Assembly (NCBI GenBank): GCA_028583415.1
Contig: CM053269.1
Span: 71,516,412 to 71,580,411 of the forward strand
Reading direction: 5' to 3'
Source: Protea cynaroides
Taxonomy: Eukaryota > Streptophyta > Magnoliopsida > Proteales > Proteaceae
Length of the DNA stretch: 64,000 bases
How positions within the stretch are numbered: the first letter of the stretch is position 1; the number at the start of each line of letters is the position of its first letter. The notes below the pieces were generated by a model. That model saw only the letters and a program-made list of their open reading frames with translations. It was not told the DNA's origin and ran no database searches. Positions 21,391-35,000 of the stretch are shown one piece after another. Both the position numbers and the translations under genes were made by a program.

Positions 21391-24300
21391 CGTTGGGTTA
21401 TATATACTGGAGCCACTGACCACATGACTGGTTCGTCTGAGTCCTTTTATTTCTACTCTCTTTCTTCTGGACTTAATACTGTGAAGGTCAATGATGGATC
21501 CCTCTCTTCTATATCTGGAATTGGATCCATCCACTGTTCTTCCTCCCTTGATTTGAATTACATTCTACATGTTCCTAATTTATCCACAAATTTATTCTCC
21601 ATTAGTAGTCTTACAAAGTCTCTAAATTGTAAAGTAACATTTTTTCCTACCTATTATGTGATTCAGGATCTGGAGAACGGGAAGATGATGGGACATGGTA
21701 GTGTGCATGGTGGCCTGTACTTGCTTGACAATGGTCGTTCAACACCTTCCTCCCATTCCGCAATCAGTACCCTTCAGCAGTGGCACCGCCGTCTTGGGCA
21801 TCCCTCTTCTGCTGTTCTATCTCATTTTTTTTCAAAATTATTTAAATAATGTAATAAAGACGAGTTATTATGTGAGGCTTGTGTTTTTGGCCAAACAGGT
21901 TCATATTTCTTATTTACCTTCTATTTTGAGAACTCCTTATATCTGTCCATTCTAATGTTTGGGGTCCAACACGGACTACCTCTATTTTTGGTCATAAGTG
22001 GTTTGTAACCTTTACTGATTGTCACACTCGTACTACATGGGTCTATCTGATGCGTCAAAAAAATGAAGTCTTTGCATGCTTCCGCCATTTCCACAATATG
22101 ATCAAGACACAGTTTCAAACTCAGTTGAAGATGCTCCATAATGATAATGGTATGGAATATCTTAAAGGATTTTTTCAGCAATACTTGACTGATAACGGGA
22201 TAATTCATTGGACAAGTTGTGTGGACAGTCCTGCTCAGAATGGAGTCGCTGAAAGAAAGAAGCGTCACTTACTCGAAACAGCTAGAGCATTAATGTTTGA
22301 GAGACATGTTCCCGCTCAATACTGGAGTGATGCTATCCTCACTGTAGCAGCCCTGATCAACCGCCTTCCTTCTCGAGTTTTAGACAACAAGGCTCTTGGA
22401 CATCTTACTTGGAAATTCTGATTTTGTTCTTCCTCCTAAAGTCTTTGGTTGTCTTTGTTATGCTCGTAACCATAGTTCCCCTGGCAAGCTTGATCCACGT
22501 GGATTAAAGTGCATATTTTTAGGGTATTCTGCAACACAGAAAGGATACAAGTGTTATCATCCTCCCTCTCGTCAGGTCCTTGTTAGTAGAGATGTCATTT
22601 TTCATGAGCATCTCTCCTATTATGAAGCTCCTCTTCAGGGGGAGACACAGACAGTTGAAGATGCACCTGATATCCCTAATGTACTTATACCGGATATACC
22701 TGATGTACCAGAAATAGTCCAAGAACAAGTGCTCGATACAGTTGCACCATCCAAACATCCAACCACCAAGCCACCTCTGCAAGTTTATAGCCGTGCCAAA
22801 GACAAGCAAGGAAAGGCCAGTCCTGCACATGTCCCTTCGCTAGCCCTGGATCCAGAAACTGAGTCTATTGAGCCTTCTTCTGGTAAGGAACTTACTCCTT
22901 CTGATCTTGATCTTCCAATTGCACTTCGACAAGGAACTAAGGCCTGCACCCTATATCCTATTTCTAATTATGTTTCCTATGACTCCCTTTCCCCTTCTTT
23001 CCGTGTTTTTGTGTCTTCGCTCTCTTCTGTGTCTGTTCCTCAAAAATGGCAAGATGCAATTATGGATGAATGGTGGAAAGCTGCAATGGTGGAAGAAATG
23101 AGGGCTTTGAAGAAAAATGGTACATGGGATCTTGTTCCACTTCTTGCAGGATCAAGGTCAGTAGGATGCAAGTGGATCTTTACAGTGAAACAAAAACCAG
23201 ATGGGACTATTGATCGGTACAATGCTAGATTGGTTGCACGGAGATTTACTCAAACATATGGGATTGACTACCAAGAAATCTTCGCTCCAGTGGCCAAAAT
23301 GACTACCCTCAGGGTTTTACTATCCTGTGCTGTACATCACAACTGGGACTTGCAACAGTTAGATGTAAAAAATGCATTCCTTCATGGAGAACTTACTGAA
23401 GATGTCTATATGAACTGCCCACCGGGTTTCACAGATGATAAAAGCCAAGGAAAAGTCTGTAAGTTGAAGCGATCTCTTTATGGGCTAAAACAATCCCCTA
23501 GAGTATGGTTTGGAAGATTTAATAAAGCTATGGTATCATTTGGCTATGTTTAAAGCAATGCTGACTATCATTTATTTATAAAGCATTCCTCTAACACTTT
23601 GACTGCCTTATTTGTATATGTAGATGATATCATCATTGCTGGCAATAACAATGATGAAATCACGAAACTAAAGGCATTTCTAGGGAAGGAGTTTGAGATC
23701 AAAGACCTTGGCAAACTTAGGTACTTTCTTGGGATTGAAGTTGCCAGATCTGCAAAAGGCATCTATCTGTCTCAAAGAAAGTATGTTCTTGATCTTCTCT
23801 CAGAAACATGGTTACTTGGGGCTCGACCTTGTGATACTCCTCTCGATCCCAATACCAAGCTAAGGGAAAAAGAAGGCACACTAGAAGATAAAGGAAGATA
23901 TCAGAGACTTGTTGGCAGACTCATATATCTTGCCCCCACACGGCCTGATATTGCATTCGCAGTTAGTTTGGTAAACCAGTTTATGCACGACCCATACTCT
24001 ACACATATGGAGGCTGTCTATTGAATACTGCACTACCTAAAGTCAGTCCCTGGAAGAGGAATCCTGTTATCTCCTAATGACCCTCTTAAAATGGAAGCAT
24101 ATGCCATTTCAGATTCACCAAATAAACAAATCCAGGTGGAGGTTTATACTGTTGCAGATTGGGCAGGAAGTCCTGATCGTAAGTCTATCTCTGGTTAATG
24201 CACATTCTTGGGTGGCAATCTGGTAACTTGGCGCAGCAAGAAGCAAAATGTGGTTGCCCGATCCAGTGTAGAAGCAGAATACAGAGCAATGACGCATGGA

Positions 24301-24609
24301 ATATGCGAACTACTATGGTTGCAACGACTACTCAAAGATTTAAAGGTTATGTGTAACCAGTCCATGAAATTATTCTGTGATAATCAAGCAGCCATTAACA
24401 TTGCTAATAATCCGGTTCAGCATGATAGGACAAAACATGTTGAGGTAGACTGTCACTTCATCAAAGAGAAACTGGACAGTGGACAAATCGAGATTCCGTT
24501 TGTCAGATCAGAGGACCAACTAGCAGACATTTTCACCAAAGGTCTGCCAGGGAAATCCTTCCTTATGATATTGTCCAAGTTGGGCATGCATGATATATAT
24601 GCACCAACT
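21391..24609 (+). pseudogene. Copia 2 pol remnant
   Basis: The protease active site reads Y-T-G-A instead of D-S/T-G-A (Tyr codon 21403-21405), so the catalytic Asp is lost. GAG-pre-integrase (WHRRLGHPS) is followed by a stop near 21847. The integrase core at 22050-22421 keeps DNG and the NGVAERKNR-type block. RT at 22396-23553 and 23599-24024 keeps YVDDIIIAG but has TAA for a Gln near 23551. RNase H runs to 24609 and ends ADIFTKGLPGK and MHDIYAPT. About 40 bp of extra sequence lies near 24098-24140. Confidence 0.9.
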
Positions 24610-24610
24610 T

Positions 24611-24818
24611 GAGGGGGAGTGTTGAGAATATTACGTATTTCATTTTTTGTCTAGATTCATTGTACTACCTGTATTGTACAATTGTACTACTTGTACTACC
24701 CTTATTGTACTACCTGTATTGTACTACCTGTACTACCTCTTTCTTTCTTTGTATTCATTCTCACATTATAAATAAGAGGACTCTATCTATTACAGGCAAG
24801 TCATTCCATCATTCAACA
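24611..24818 (+). repeat. Copia 2 PPT and 3' LTR
   Basis: The polypurine tract GAGGGGGAG (24611-24619) is followed by the LTR 24620-24818, from TGTTGAGAAT to TTCAACA, with TATAAATA at 24767-24774. Confidence 0.95.
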
Positions 24819-24823
24819 AATTG

Positions 24824-25440
24824 TTTTTGTGCATCAATTATAGGTCAATTGTTAGGCCCAATGTGTAGTCAGTGGGCAGAATTTGGTGATTACATATATC
24901 TTCTAAAGTTGGATTATGTGGGTCCCATGTATTTAGAAGCGTTAGGCTTTTATAATAGTCCTATTTAGTTGGAGACAGACTTCTAGTTCTAGAAATAATT
25001 TCTTTTCTTCTTTTTCTTTTGTTTCTTTTAGTCTATAAAAGCAATGTAACACCCCCCCCCCAAAAAAAAAAAAAAAAAGAGGAGAAGATAGTAATGGTGG
25101 ATTTTGAATTGATCGAGCTGTTTGTTGAGTGGTTTAGCTACCTACGTGGACCAGCTTGTTTTAGATCTTTTATTCTTCTTTGTGCTTCTGCTTCTCTTCC
25201 ATGTGATAATACATATTCTTCCTTCTTTCCTCTCCTACGTGGATCAGCTTGTTTTAGAGTCTGCATGTATGGGTGGGTTTTTGTAAGAGGTGGTTATGTA
25301 TTGGGGTCCATCTAGGATCCTGGTAATTTTGTGGCACCCCATTTGTTGCTTTTTTGCCCTTTTGCTGTTACGAGGAATAATAAAGTTGGGAGTGAGAGCA
25401 TAATGCATGGGCTCTTATCTGGTTAGGTTTGCTACCCTAA
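24824..25440. other. Non-coding stretch between elements
   Basis: No gene is seen. The first tens of bases continue the interrupted gypsy gag on the - strand. A C10/A17 homopolymer junction lies at 25051-25078. The stretch CTACGTGGA-CAGCTTGTTTTAGA occurs twice, near 25141 and 25237. The rest is unassigned. Confidence 0.35.
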
Positions 25441-25940
25441 TTTTTTTTTCCGGTAATTAAAATGTATTAACAACACCCGAAAGAGGGAGAATAAACCTGG
25501 GTATCCAAAGGATAGAGCTAGGCTCCTTACAAGACAAGAACATTAGCCCAAACAAGGAGGAAAGAGAACAAGAAAAGAAACCCCCACATCATAAGTGATC
25601 CAGATTCCAAGAAGACAAAATGAATCTATTCCTATTTGTGTCCCGAGGGGGCGGGGGGGGGCGGAGGAGGGATCAAAAGGCAAAATAACTCCGCGAACAT
25701 CAAAAGTATTGGCTTCCAAGATCTAGTCGAAAGTTCTTGACTTGGCTACCCACTGCCTAAGATTTCTCTCGAATCAAATGTGGTACACAGTTACGACGAA
25801 AGCGAGCGTGGCAATAACATCACATATTGATCTTTCCTCGAACTTCTTGGATAGCCATTTCCACTCAAGGTTAATGGATCAGATTCTTCTTCTAAAAGGC
25901 CAGCATTTTCTGAGAATCTTTGCCCAAATTATCAAAGACT
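25441..25940 (-). mobile_element. L1 3'-end fragment
   Basis: The T run at its left edge is the poly(A) tail of a - strand L1. The following block (AACAACACCCGAAAG, CTGGGTATCCAAAGGATAGAG) matches the 3' end of the L1 at 15120-15560. It is strongly 5'-truncated; target duplications were not identified. Confidence 0.75.
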
Positions 25941-26694
25941 GGCTTTGGTATCAGCCCTAGACCTGTTAGCCTAACACACACCCTTACTTACAACTCAAAC
26001 TTGAACAAGTGCCTGTGTGTAGCCACCTGATTTTCTGTCGACACATTTTTCTTTTTTATACATATATGAAAATTATTCTAATTTTTTGTATATTATTTAT
26101 CAACATGATTGGTCATTTTCATGATAAGCATGTCAGTATGTCATACTGATGTGTCTGTGCCATGAATGTGTGGTTTAGGCTGTTCCATTAAATTATAGTG
26201 GGAAGAGAATGATTACATATTAGTAGTTTTTTACATGCTTTCTAGAAGTGGTAGAATTACTTCCACACCTCCATTGAAGTTGTTCTTTTTTGCATTGAAA
26301 AATGATGATTGGGTTGTAATTTGCTGAAGCTCAACCCAAGTTTTGTGCTTTATGTTGAGTAAATATATTCTCAGTTCCATTAGAAGTGGAAAGAAGTTGC
26401 CCGACTTAAGTTTGTTAAACAGACTTCTGAAACAATGCTTACCCATACCCTACTAATTTCTAAAACCTGAATACTTGATTCAACCTGCTCTTAACTAATC
26501 GCTCTGGAAAGAGCTGGCATCAGAATCTTAATGATTAAGAAAATAGATTGCAATATCCATTTTTAGTTCCTCTGTCACCTCCTAACCATGTTTTTCCTTG
26601 GAGATATTTTCCAGATATTTGTTCCTTTACCATGTTTGTTTGATATATAGGCCATTGTAACTAATTTCTACTCAAAATTGGTTATCCTTTACAG

Positions 26695-26746
26695 CTTGAG
26701 AAACATCTGTCTGCAGATAATCACCCATTTCATAAATTTAGTACAG
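26695..26746 (+). CDS. IDE: IDE-like exon (LEKHLSADNHPFHKFST)
   Basis: A 52-nt internal exon after TTTACAG and before GTAAGT. It encodes LEKHLSADNHPFHKFST plus the first base of a Gly codon (phase 1), completed by the next exon 5.9 kb away. This is the conserved QLQKHLS...HPYHKFSTGN stretch of the family. No earlier exon was found in the window. Confidence 0.9.
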
Positions 26747-28991
26747 GTAAGTGCAAATGCTTTACAATGTGATGGATCTTCTTCTCCCCCCCCCCTACTG
26801 CAAAGACAATCTTTCTTCGTTTTTTGGCTGTCTCAAATTGTTTTCTTTGCACACAAATTAAATACTAGGGTCTTAGAGAATTTACCCCATTAACCATTGC
26901 ACTTGTTTTCTGTTTTGAAAAGCATTTGATCCAAAATTATGGAAGAAAATTTTTGGAAAACGGGGGTCTTTTAATGCTTTAACAGCCTTTCTTTTGACTT
27001 TGGGTCTTTTCAAAGGCAATAGTCGTTGCAGGACAGGAGTATCTTTTATTCTTTTTCTTTTTGGACAGTCATCGGTGACAGACTGACAAGACAAGTAATG
27101 GCATTCTTATATTTGTGTCTGAAAATGTTCTTAAAGTTACCTTCATTCTTCTTTCATGGGATCCTAGGATCTGAACCCACTGATCAGATTTTCCTTATAT
27201 ATTACCTTTCCACAATTGGATATACCAAATTATAACTTTGGTGCTGTAGTTGACTGTTGTGTGTTTTTGTAACTTGATTTCGTACCCTATTCCCTTTTTT
27301 TTTTTTTTTTTTTTTTGCCGAGGATCATTTCAATGGTGAAACAATTTGATGTAGCTGAAGTGTATAGAATCGAGCATTACCACATTCCATTTGATTTCTA
27401 AGGCTAAAATCAAAGAAAGTGTAATCAAAGCTTATGATCACCATGAAATCTAGGGTTTTAAGCTGTAAACCCGAATCAATGAGATGATAAAATCCTAAGG
27501 GGGAAGAAATAGGGAAACATCCCGACAAAATAAAATTTTATGCAGTAGAAATCTGATAATATCCCAAGAAGATGTATTTATGGAGTTTCCGATACTATTC
27601 AAATCTATTAATAAGTTAATGGGCCATGACACCCCTTCTAAAACTCCTGCCGTCACATTCTGATGCAGCTAGAAGCTATTGATTAGGCTCTATTAAACCT
27701 AATTTTATGTCCTTATTGGGTTATTGAGGTTATGGGCTTGGTATTCCTTGAGTTTTTAAAGTAATGGGCCTATAAGACCAGGTATGGGGCAGTTGGATTC
27801 TATATGGGATTAGGTTTTAAAATTACTTCCTATTTAGGTTTTCTAGAAGTTTAGATTTTTTTTTTTTTATAATTTTTTGTTTTAACTATGTTATTACTTG
27901 GATAAGGGCTAATTAGCTTAGGAAAGTTTCTGATTTCCTCCATAGGAATTTATTTTTATTCTATAAATTGGCTGCCATAATTGATATTGACAGAAGCCAT
28001 AATCGATCTTGACAGAAATGGTTAATGGATTTGTTTATGTTTGAAAAGGGTTCTCAATTCTTGGTTTGAAGGGCAAACCATTGAAAATTGATAGCAACAT
28101 TCAACTTGTCTCATGGGGAACTGGGATTTATTTTCTATAGTAGTGTTCTTCTTTCTTCTTCCTATACCCCTTCTTTACTGTCAAACTTCTTTATATTTCA
28201 CTGGCTATTGTCTGTTTGGGCTGTACTGGCCTTTGTTTCGGGTTCTTGTTGAGTGTATCCAAGAGTTAGCTACCTCATCCTGAAGTTTCACAGAGTTTGG
28301 ATCCACATCAACTGGGTTCTTTTAACTTGAATTGATCTCTGTTATATTGCTGTCAAGAGGTTGAATAAGACTTCCTCGGAATTTCAAAGTAGGCCAGATT
28401 CTTGTGATGTTTATTTAAAGGGAAACATCTTCTTGACACCTCATGAGGTGTCAAATTACTTTTAACCTTACTTTTTTGCCATTTGATCCATTTTAAATCT
28501 TTAATCAGTGAGGGGTAATTTTGTACTTTTGACTTGATCCCATTCCTGCCTGCACAATGTGCAAGCCGCCCTTCCTGACTTCGCAACTCCATCTCTTCTC
28601 TGCTTCATCTCAACCTTCCTCTCTTCTCGTCTCTCCAGATTGCAGCTTTCTGTGGCAATGACGGCAAAGATAAGCAGATTGCTAGAAGGAGACTATTTTG
28701 GAGCCGGGCTTAGTTTGTTGTCTGTTTTTTCGTCTTTTCTGTTCTTGGTGGCCCTTCCAATCTTGGGGTGTTTAGGTCTTGCATTTTGACTTGTTTGGGC
28801 CCTCCCCCCTCCTTTGGTAAGGTTCCTTGTGCGGATCCTCCCTTCAAGAGGATCTGATGTGACCTTCTGTTCTCTTTTCTTCTTTCTAATAAAGCAGTCT
28901 AAGTGAAAAAAGAACTATTTGGGAGCTTCTGCTTTTCTAGTAGTCATTCCCTTTTAATTTGTTTTTGAGTTATCCCCATCTCTAGATAAAC

Positions 28992-29027
<36 letters not shown>

Positions 29028-32000
29028 CCAATGATCATGATGGAGTTCAATTTGGTTATTCTCTGCCGTTCTCCGATGTTTATAATTGGGTTCAAATTCT
29101 CTTTGTTCTTCGGAATTCTGTTCATAGTGCATCTAATGGGTGTTGTTTTTGGGGTTTACATTGAAATTTGATCGGTTGTTGAACTTCTTGTTTATTATTC
29201 TACGGCCTTCTCTAGCACTCCAACTGGTTAAGATTGTTTTCCCTGTTATTCGGTGTTCAAAATAGGCTTAAAGAAGCTTTATGTTCTTAAGATTTCATGG
29301 TTTAAGACTTCAAAGTTTTAAAATGTTAGGGTTTCATGGAATGAGAGGGTTTATCTTCAAATAAGCTTCCTGGGATGTTTTGTTCAACCAATTTAGAGAT
29401 ATCAATATACAATCTTATATGTACTAAGATGATGATATTTATAAATCAGAATTGCAATAAAAAAAAATCTGTGAAAAGTAGCATATATATAAATCTGTAT
29501 AACATCAGCCATATAGTAGAGTCAAGATCTCCAAATAAGTATGGCTGAAATCTGTGTTATAGATTTGATATAGAATTTAGTGTAATCTATTGTAAAAAAA
29601 AATTGACTGATTATAATAATGGACCATAGGCAAAAACCGAACTGGTCGTAATAGTAGGCAATATACAAAAACTGATCATAAAATCTGGACTGTATGGATA
29701 GATCTGTTCCTGGAATGAAAGATCCCTATACATTCTGGTACGAAAAGTCTGTTATGATATCTGGCCTCGAATCAGATTTGCTTACTGGTTTTTAAAAAAG
29801 AAAACTGATATTTAAGTTGGTAAAGAAGACCTAAAATACTGTTTAGAACAAAACTAAGAGGAAACTAACAGATTAGGTCTGAAGCCGAAATAGGAGTTGA
29901 GACAGATCTGAAACTGGGGCTGAACTCAGTAAATCTGAGTTAGAGAACTTATGTGCCTATGGTCAGTCCTTCTTTTCCTACGGTTTCTTTTCTTATTTTT
30001 ATTTTTTTTTCTCCTCTCGGCTTCTCTTTCTTTTCTCCTACCAATATCTTAGACTCCCTCTCTTTCTATTGTTTTCTCTCCCTCTCCCTTTCTCTCACGT
30101 TTCTTTCCTCTTCCTCTCTTTCACATTCCCTTTTTCCTCTCCTTCTCACTCACGTTTCCTTTTTCCTCTTACTAATTTAAATTTTGTATTTTATTTATTG
30201 TTTAGTAACTAATTAGATAGTATACGGCTGGATAGGATTTGTTTCCTAATCCAACTCTATTGCCATATGTAGTGGGTCCCACCTACAGCAAGTGATTTAA
30301 TATTTTAGAAAACTTATCTCATTAATAGATCTAATGTTAATTAATTGACAAATAAGATTCTAATCCCATTTTGATCAATATTCTGAATTTATACTATGAT
30401 ATTTTAATCCAAAACATATTAGAGTGCCATTATTTTAACCCTTAGGCATAATAATATGGATATCCCTTTGTTTTATTTATTATTCTTCTTTTTAAATAAG
30501 AAAGAAAAACACAGATTTTTTTGGGGCGTGACAAAGGCACCCACCAACCTGTCAAGATACCAAGTATGTAAGAAGAGTTCTTGTGCAATACATTCCTTTC
30601 TCTCAAAGCTATTGTGTTTTATTCTATCTTGGCGAAGGGGTTAGGCTGACTTAGTGCTACAAGAATGCTTGTGAGCGACTAAGTGCCGACACGATTGGCT
30701 TAGTTAGACTAAAGCCGTGACATAGTGCAGACAAGTGCCCCCAACTTTGAATTTTTTTTCTGAGTTACAATGCCCACTGTGGGGCCTGGATATGGAATTA
30801 AGCACCCAAGGGGGCAGCCTTTTTTGGGGGGAGGGGGAAGTGAGGGGGGAAAATGGATGTAATGCACACACATTTGGGTAGGGGGTTGGACTTGACCCCC
30901 AGTCACTGGACTTACGCCAGTGCCCTTAACTTTAATTTTGTCATAGCTGCCCCAACAACTTGGAATCATAATATCTTGGTCTTGTTAGATACATAATTTA
31001 ATTACCTTTTCAACAGTACCTAAGTCATGTATAATAGACTTGTATTGACCATAGTTTAAAATCTCGGCGAGATATCACTGAGATCTTGGTTTTCTCGAAG
31101 TTCTCGAGGGGGTTGAGGCGAGACACCCCCTTGAAACATCTCGACCAACTAGACCATTTCTCGACATTTTCGACCATTTCTCAACATTTTCGATCAGTTC
31201 TTGACCATTTCTCAACATTTTCGACCAGTTCTCGACTGGTCTCGAGATAATGTATGAATTATTATTGTATCGTCTACTTGATTAATTTGGGTTTTTTTGA
31301 CTATTACAATTAATTCATTAAGTGTTATTATATTTATTTTCCTCCTAAAATATAATTTCATTGGCTTATTTGGTCTTCTTTGATCTTTTATTAGTGTAAC
31401 ATTATATAGAATAGCCAATATTATCGTAGGTTTACATTTGAATTTCAGACCGACACTTTCAAACATGAGTGTAAACCCAAACAACCACCATGTGTGATTA
31501 TTTTTACAGTTTTATGGTTTAAATATGTTTATATATGCTAAAATAGGGTTTTCCTGGAGTATCCGGCCTTAAAATGGTCATTATAGGGTCGAAACCCATA
31601 TTTTAAGCCACAACATTTTAAGCCTTTGCGGATTTTGTGCAGTGTTTCGCCGAGATCTCTGTTTCTCAGAGGGTCGAGACACCCTCGAGACTCAAGATTT
31701 TGGGCCTTATTATCCTAAAGAGAAGTGATGGAAATTAAAGGGGGTAAGATTATATAGATCATAAAGGTGTGTGATCTTTCGAAAGTGCACCTGACAACAA
31801 ATGCCTATACTTCTTGAATGATGCTGGCAATTCTAGCTGTTCAATAGATGGTCAAAGCCTAGATTTAACACATGTCAAATTTCAGCCTCTAATTTAATCA
31901 TTTACCCTCTCATATAATGGCATACACTCCATCCCCATGTCTATCCATCCATGCACCTCCTTGTAGTCCCTTGCACCCTCTTTCTACCTTGGGGTTTTTA

Positions 32001-35000
32001 ATGGTTTCTTTGGCCGGTTGGCCAACTTGGATCAGGCTGTATTGGGGGCAAGGAACTTTGGGTCAACCTGTCCACAAAATTCGGGCCCATAAGAGAAAAT
32101 GGGTATTCTAAATTCTTAGTGCTTTACTCTTTTGGTAGTATGGCAATAGCTCATGTTCCATTAATAAAGTCTGCACTAAACCATATGCCATATGAAGTGA
32201 TGAATATAAAACTAATTATACTTATGGTAGTCTTCTGTGCGAAGAAGATATAATGGAAAAGAAGCTTGTGTATTTGTTACATATCAACTACAAAAATGCT
32301 TGTTCAACAATATTCACATTTTTTTGCTTCTCCTTTGTGCATTTGTTTTTTGATTCTTCTTGACCCCAAACAACTTGGATTACCTAAGCTGCACTTTTAG
32401 AGGTGATGGTTGATTTGTGGTTCCTCTATTTAGTTACCCAGATCTGACTTCGAACCGAAACCTGTGAGCACAACTGAAGGCCCCATGGAGCTTTTTGCTG
32501 TCATTAGATGTTAAAAACCTTTTTGTGCGAGTGTTTTTTGATTTCTAATATCTATCCTTGATGATCTTTACATAATGCTTCTCTTGGGATGTATTCTGGC
32601 AAATATTCTTGGCTATAATTCTGAGTGTCCATCATTTTCTTTTATTATGTACTGAATATGTGTGACAATTTTAGGGAACTGGGATAGTTTGGAGGTCCGT
32701 CCAAAAGCAAAAGGTTTGGATACACGGCACGAGCTTATTAAATTCTATGAGGAAAACTACTCAGCGAACCTTATGCATCTGGTTGTATATTGGAAAGGTA
32801 AGAGATTTCTTTCGACATGTCTGTTGGGGCTCAATGATGATACGAAGCCATGGAAATCATAAGGCTTTCTCATTATTTGCAATTGCAGAAAGCCTTGACA
32901 AAATTCAGAGTCTGGTGGAAAACAAATTCCATGCAATTCGGAATACTGATCGAGGCTGTTTCCGTTGTCCTGGTCTCCCATGCACGTCAGAACATCTTCA
33001 GGTACTTGTAGGCAATGGATAGCAAGGTTTGAAATTTTGACAGGATAGGTCATTTCAACCCCGGTCGAAATCAAAATATTTTGTCAAAATGGGTGAAATT
33101 TTGGTAAAATTTTAGGAAATAAGGGGAAAAACTAAGAGATTTAAAAACTATAGGGATATTTATTTTAGCATAAATATGCATGTATGAATTATTACATGGA
33201 AAGTTAGTGTAGTTTTTTTTTTATTTTGGTAAAAAGTTGATGTAGTTTCCCACCCTATTTTGGTAGTGTAAGCATTCATACGTTGCTGAAATCTAAAAAA
33301 ATTTAACAAAGATGATAAGTTTAGGGATTTACAAAGTTACCTCTTTCTTCAAATGTCAATCCAAATATCTCTTTGTGATCTTTTCATGGGAGCTTAGATG
33401 AGTTTGGGAGAGGTTCTACCAATTTTGAGTCATTTCATCAACTTTTTCTTGAAATTTGGTATTTTTTATGGAATGTGACATTTCAGTTAATTTGACCAAA
33501 ATTTTGACATTTCATTCGCTAATTTCGACGAAATATTTTATTCTTTGTATGTTACTTATGATTTCATTTCGAGATCCATCGAAACGGATTGATTTCCCCA
33601 AATTTGGACCATTTCGATCAAAATTTTGAACATGACTTTACATTTTTAAATCGTATGCTTGATTGCAACTAAACTTAGATATTGCTCAACTGCTGTGCCT
33701 CTTGGAACTTTTTTGATATGAAGAATCATTTACGGGAATCATATTTGTTTCACTTGCTTCAGATTCTTGTCAAATTCGTCCCCATCATGCTAGGTCACAA
33801 GTTGAGAATTATATGGCCCATCACTCCCGAAATTCGTCATTACAAGGAAGGGCCCTGTGGGTATGTTGCTCACCTTGTTGAACATGAAGGAGAGGGATCA
33901 GTGTTTTACATCTTGAAGACATTAGGTATAAGTTACACAACCAATCCAATTGCTGTGCCATTCCATTTTTTAAATGACATCTCATGATAATTGACCCCTA
34001 ACTCCAGGCATTCGTATTGCTAATATTGTAATGCCCCAAAATTTCTCTATATTGTCTATTGGGATAGTAAATCTAAATCAGTTCCTTATGAATGATATGG
34101 CCACATATTGGATTGGAAGAAAATCTATGTTATTAAAATTTAATGTAATATATATTTTGAATATGGGATCTGTTGTGAATGTCGATATTTAATTATGGGG
34201 GTAGCTTAGTAATTTAGTAGTTATTTATTTGATTTCTTCTCTGTTTTATTGTCAGTAGGGATACGGGCAGGAACCCTCAATTCTGCCTGAAACTTGTAAT
34301 TTGGACTTTGTTATTTCATTATAAATAAGATGGTAGGATGAGGAGATCATAACTCTCTCTTTCTTTTTCTGATTCAACATGGTATCAGAGCTAACCTAGC
34401 TCTACCGCCCCACCCCTCTTCTCTTCTCTTCTCCTCTGTTTCTTCCTTAAATAACTGCCGCCATCAACCCCTTGTGCCTCTAAGCCTTGCCGCCTCCTTC
34501 CCTGGTCTCTACCAACCCTGCCGCCACCTTCCCTACCCATAGATACCCTGTTGACATCATCCCTACGTCAAGCAAACCTACCGCCAGTCCCTCCTATCAA
34601 GAAAAACCCATCGACAGTCCCTAATACCAAGAACAAACCTACCGCAGGCCCTAGAAATCTCTTCTAAGCCCTAGAAATTCCTCCTGAACCTACCGCAGGC
34701 CTCCATTACAACTCCTACAGCTACCACCACCACCTATATTGCACAAAAACATCTCGCAGTCCCTAATTCCTTACCCTAACCCTTTGTCCTCCTCTCAAAA
34801 ACTCATATCTATGAACTAATTTTTTTTCCTAAAGTTTGTTCTCCTTTGTTTGGCCTGTATCCCTTGGTGATGGGATATGATTTTAACAGAGATCATGCAA
34901 AGCACCTACATCGAGTCTACTTTAAATATTTGAAGATCGAACATTGCTACAGTTTCTATTTCCCAGAGGATTGATACATGGCACCTCTTGACGAGAGATT

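Larger units (their letters stand above)
19629..24818 (+). mobile_element. Copia 2, full-length Ty1/copia
   Basis: A complete 5.2-kb element. The 5-bp target duplication aattg is at 19624-19628 and 24819-24823. The 5' LTR is 19629-19828 and the 3' LTR 24620-24818; they differ by roughly eight changes by eye. The PBS TGGTATCAAAGC is at 19829-19840 and the polypurine tract GAGGGGGAG at 24611-24619. Order is gag, protease, integrase, RT, RNase H, as in copia. Stops, a frameshift and a lost protease Asp make it non-autonomous. It landed 27 bp from the L1 target duplication. Confidence 0.95.
26747..32674 (+). other. 5.9-kb intron of IDE-like gene
   Basis: GTAAGT to TTTTAG. Contents: a 23-bp T run near 27295-27317; a possible + strand L1-like 3' tail ending in CTAATAAAGCAG near 28890; a TG dinucleotide array at 28994-29027; pyrimidine-rich stretches near 29990-30170; and a palindrome-rich MITE at about 31060-31705. 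The rest shows no recognisable coding sequence. Confidence 0.75.

Noticed and set aside
28559..28789. Open frame with hydrophobic stretches, possible small membrane protein
   Set aside because: It lies inside the IDE intron, looks like a 3' tail of a LINE ending in AATAAAG, and has no recognised domain.
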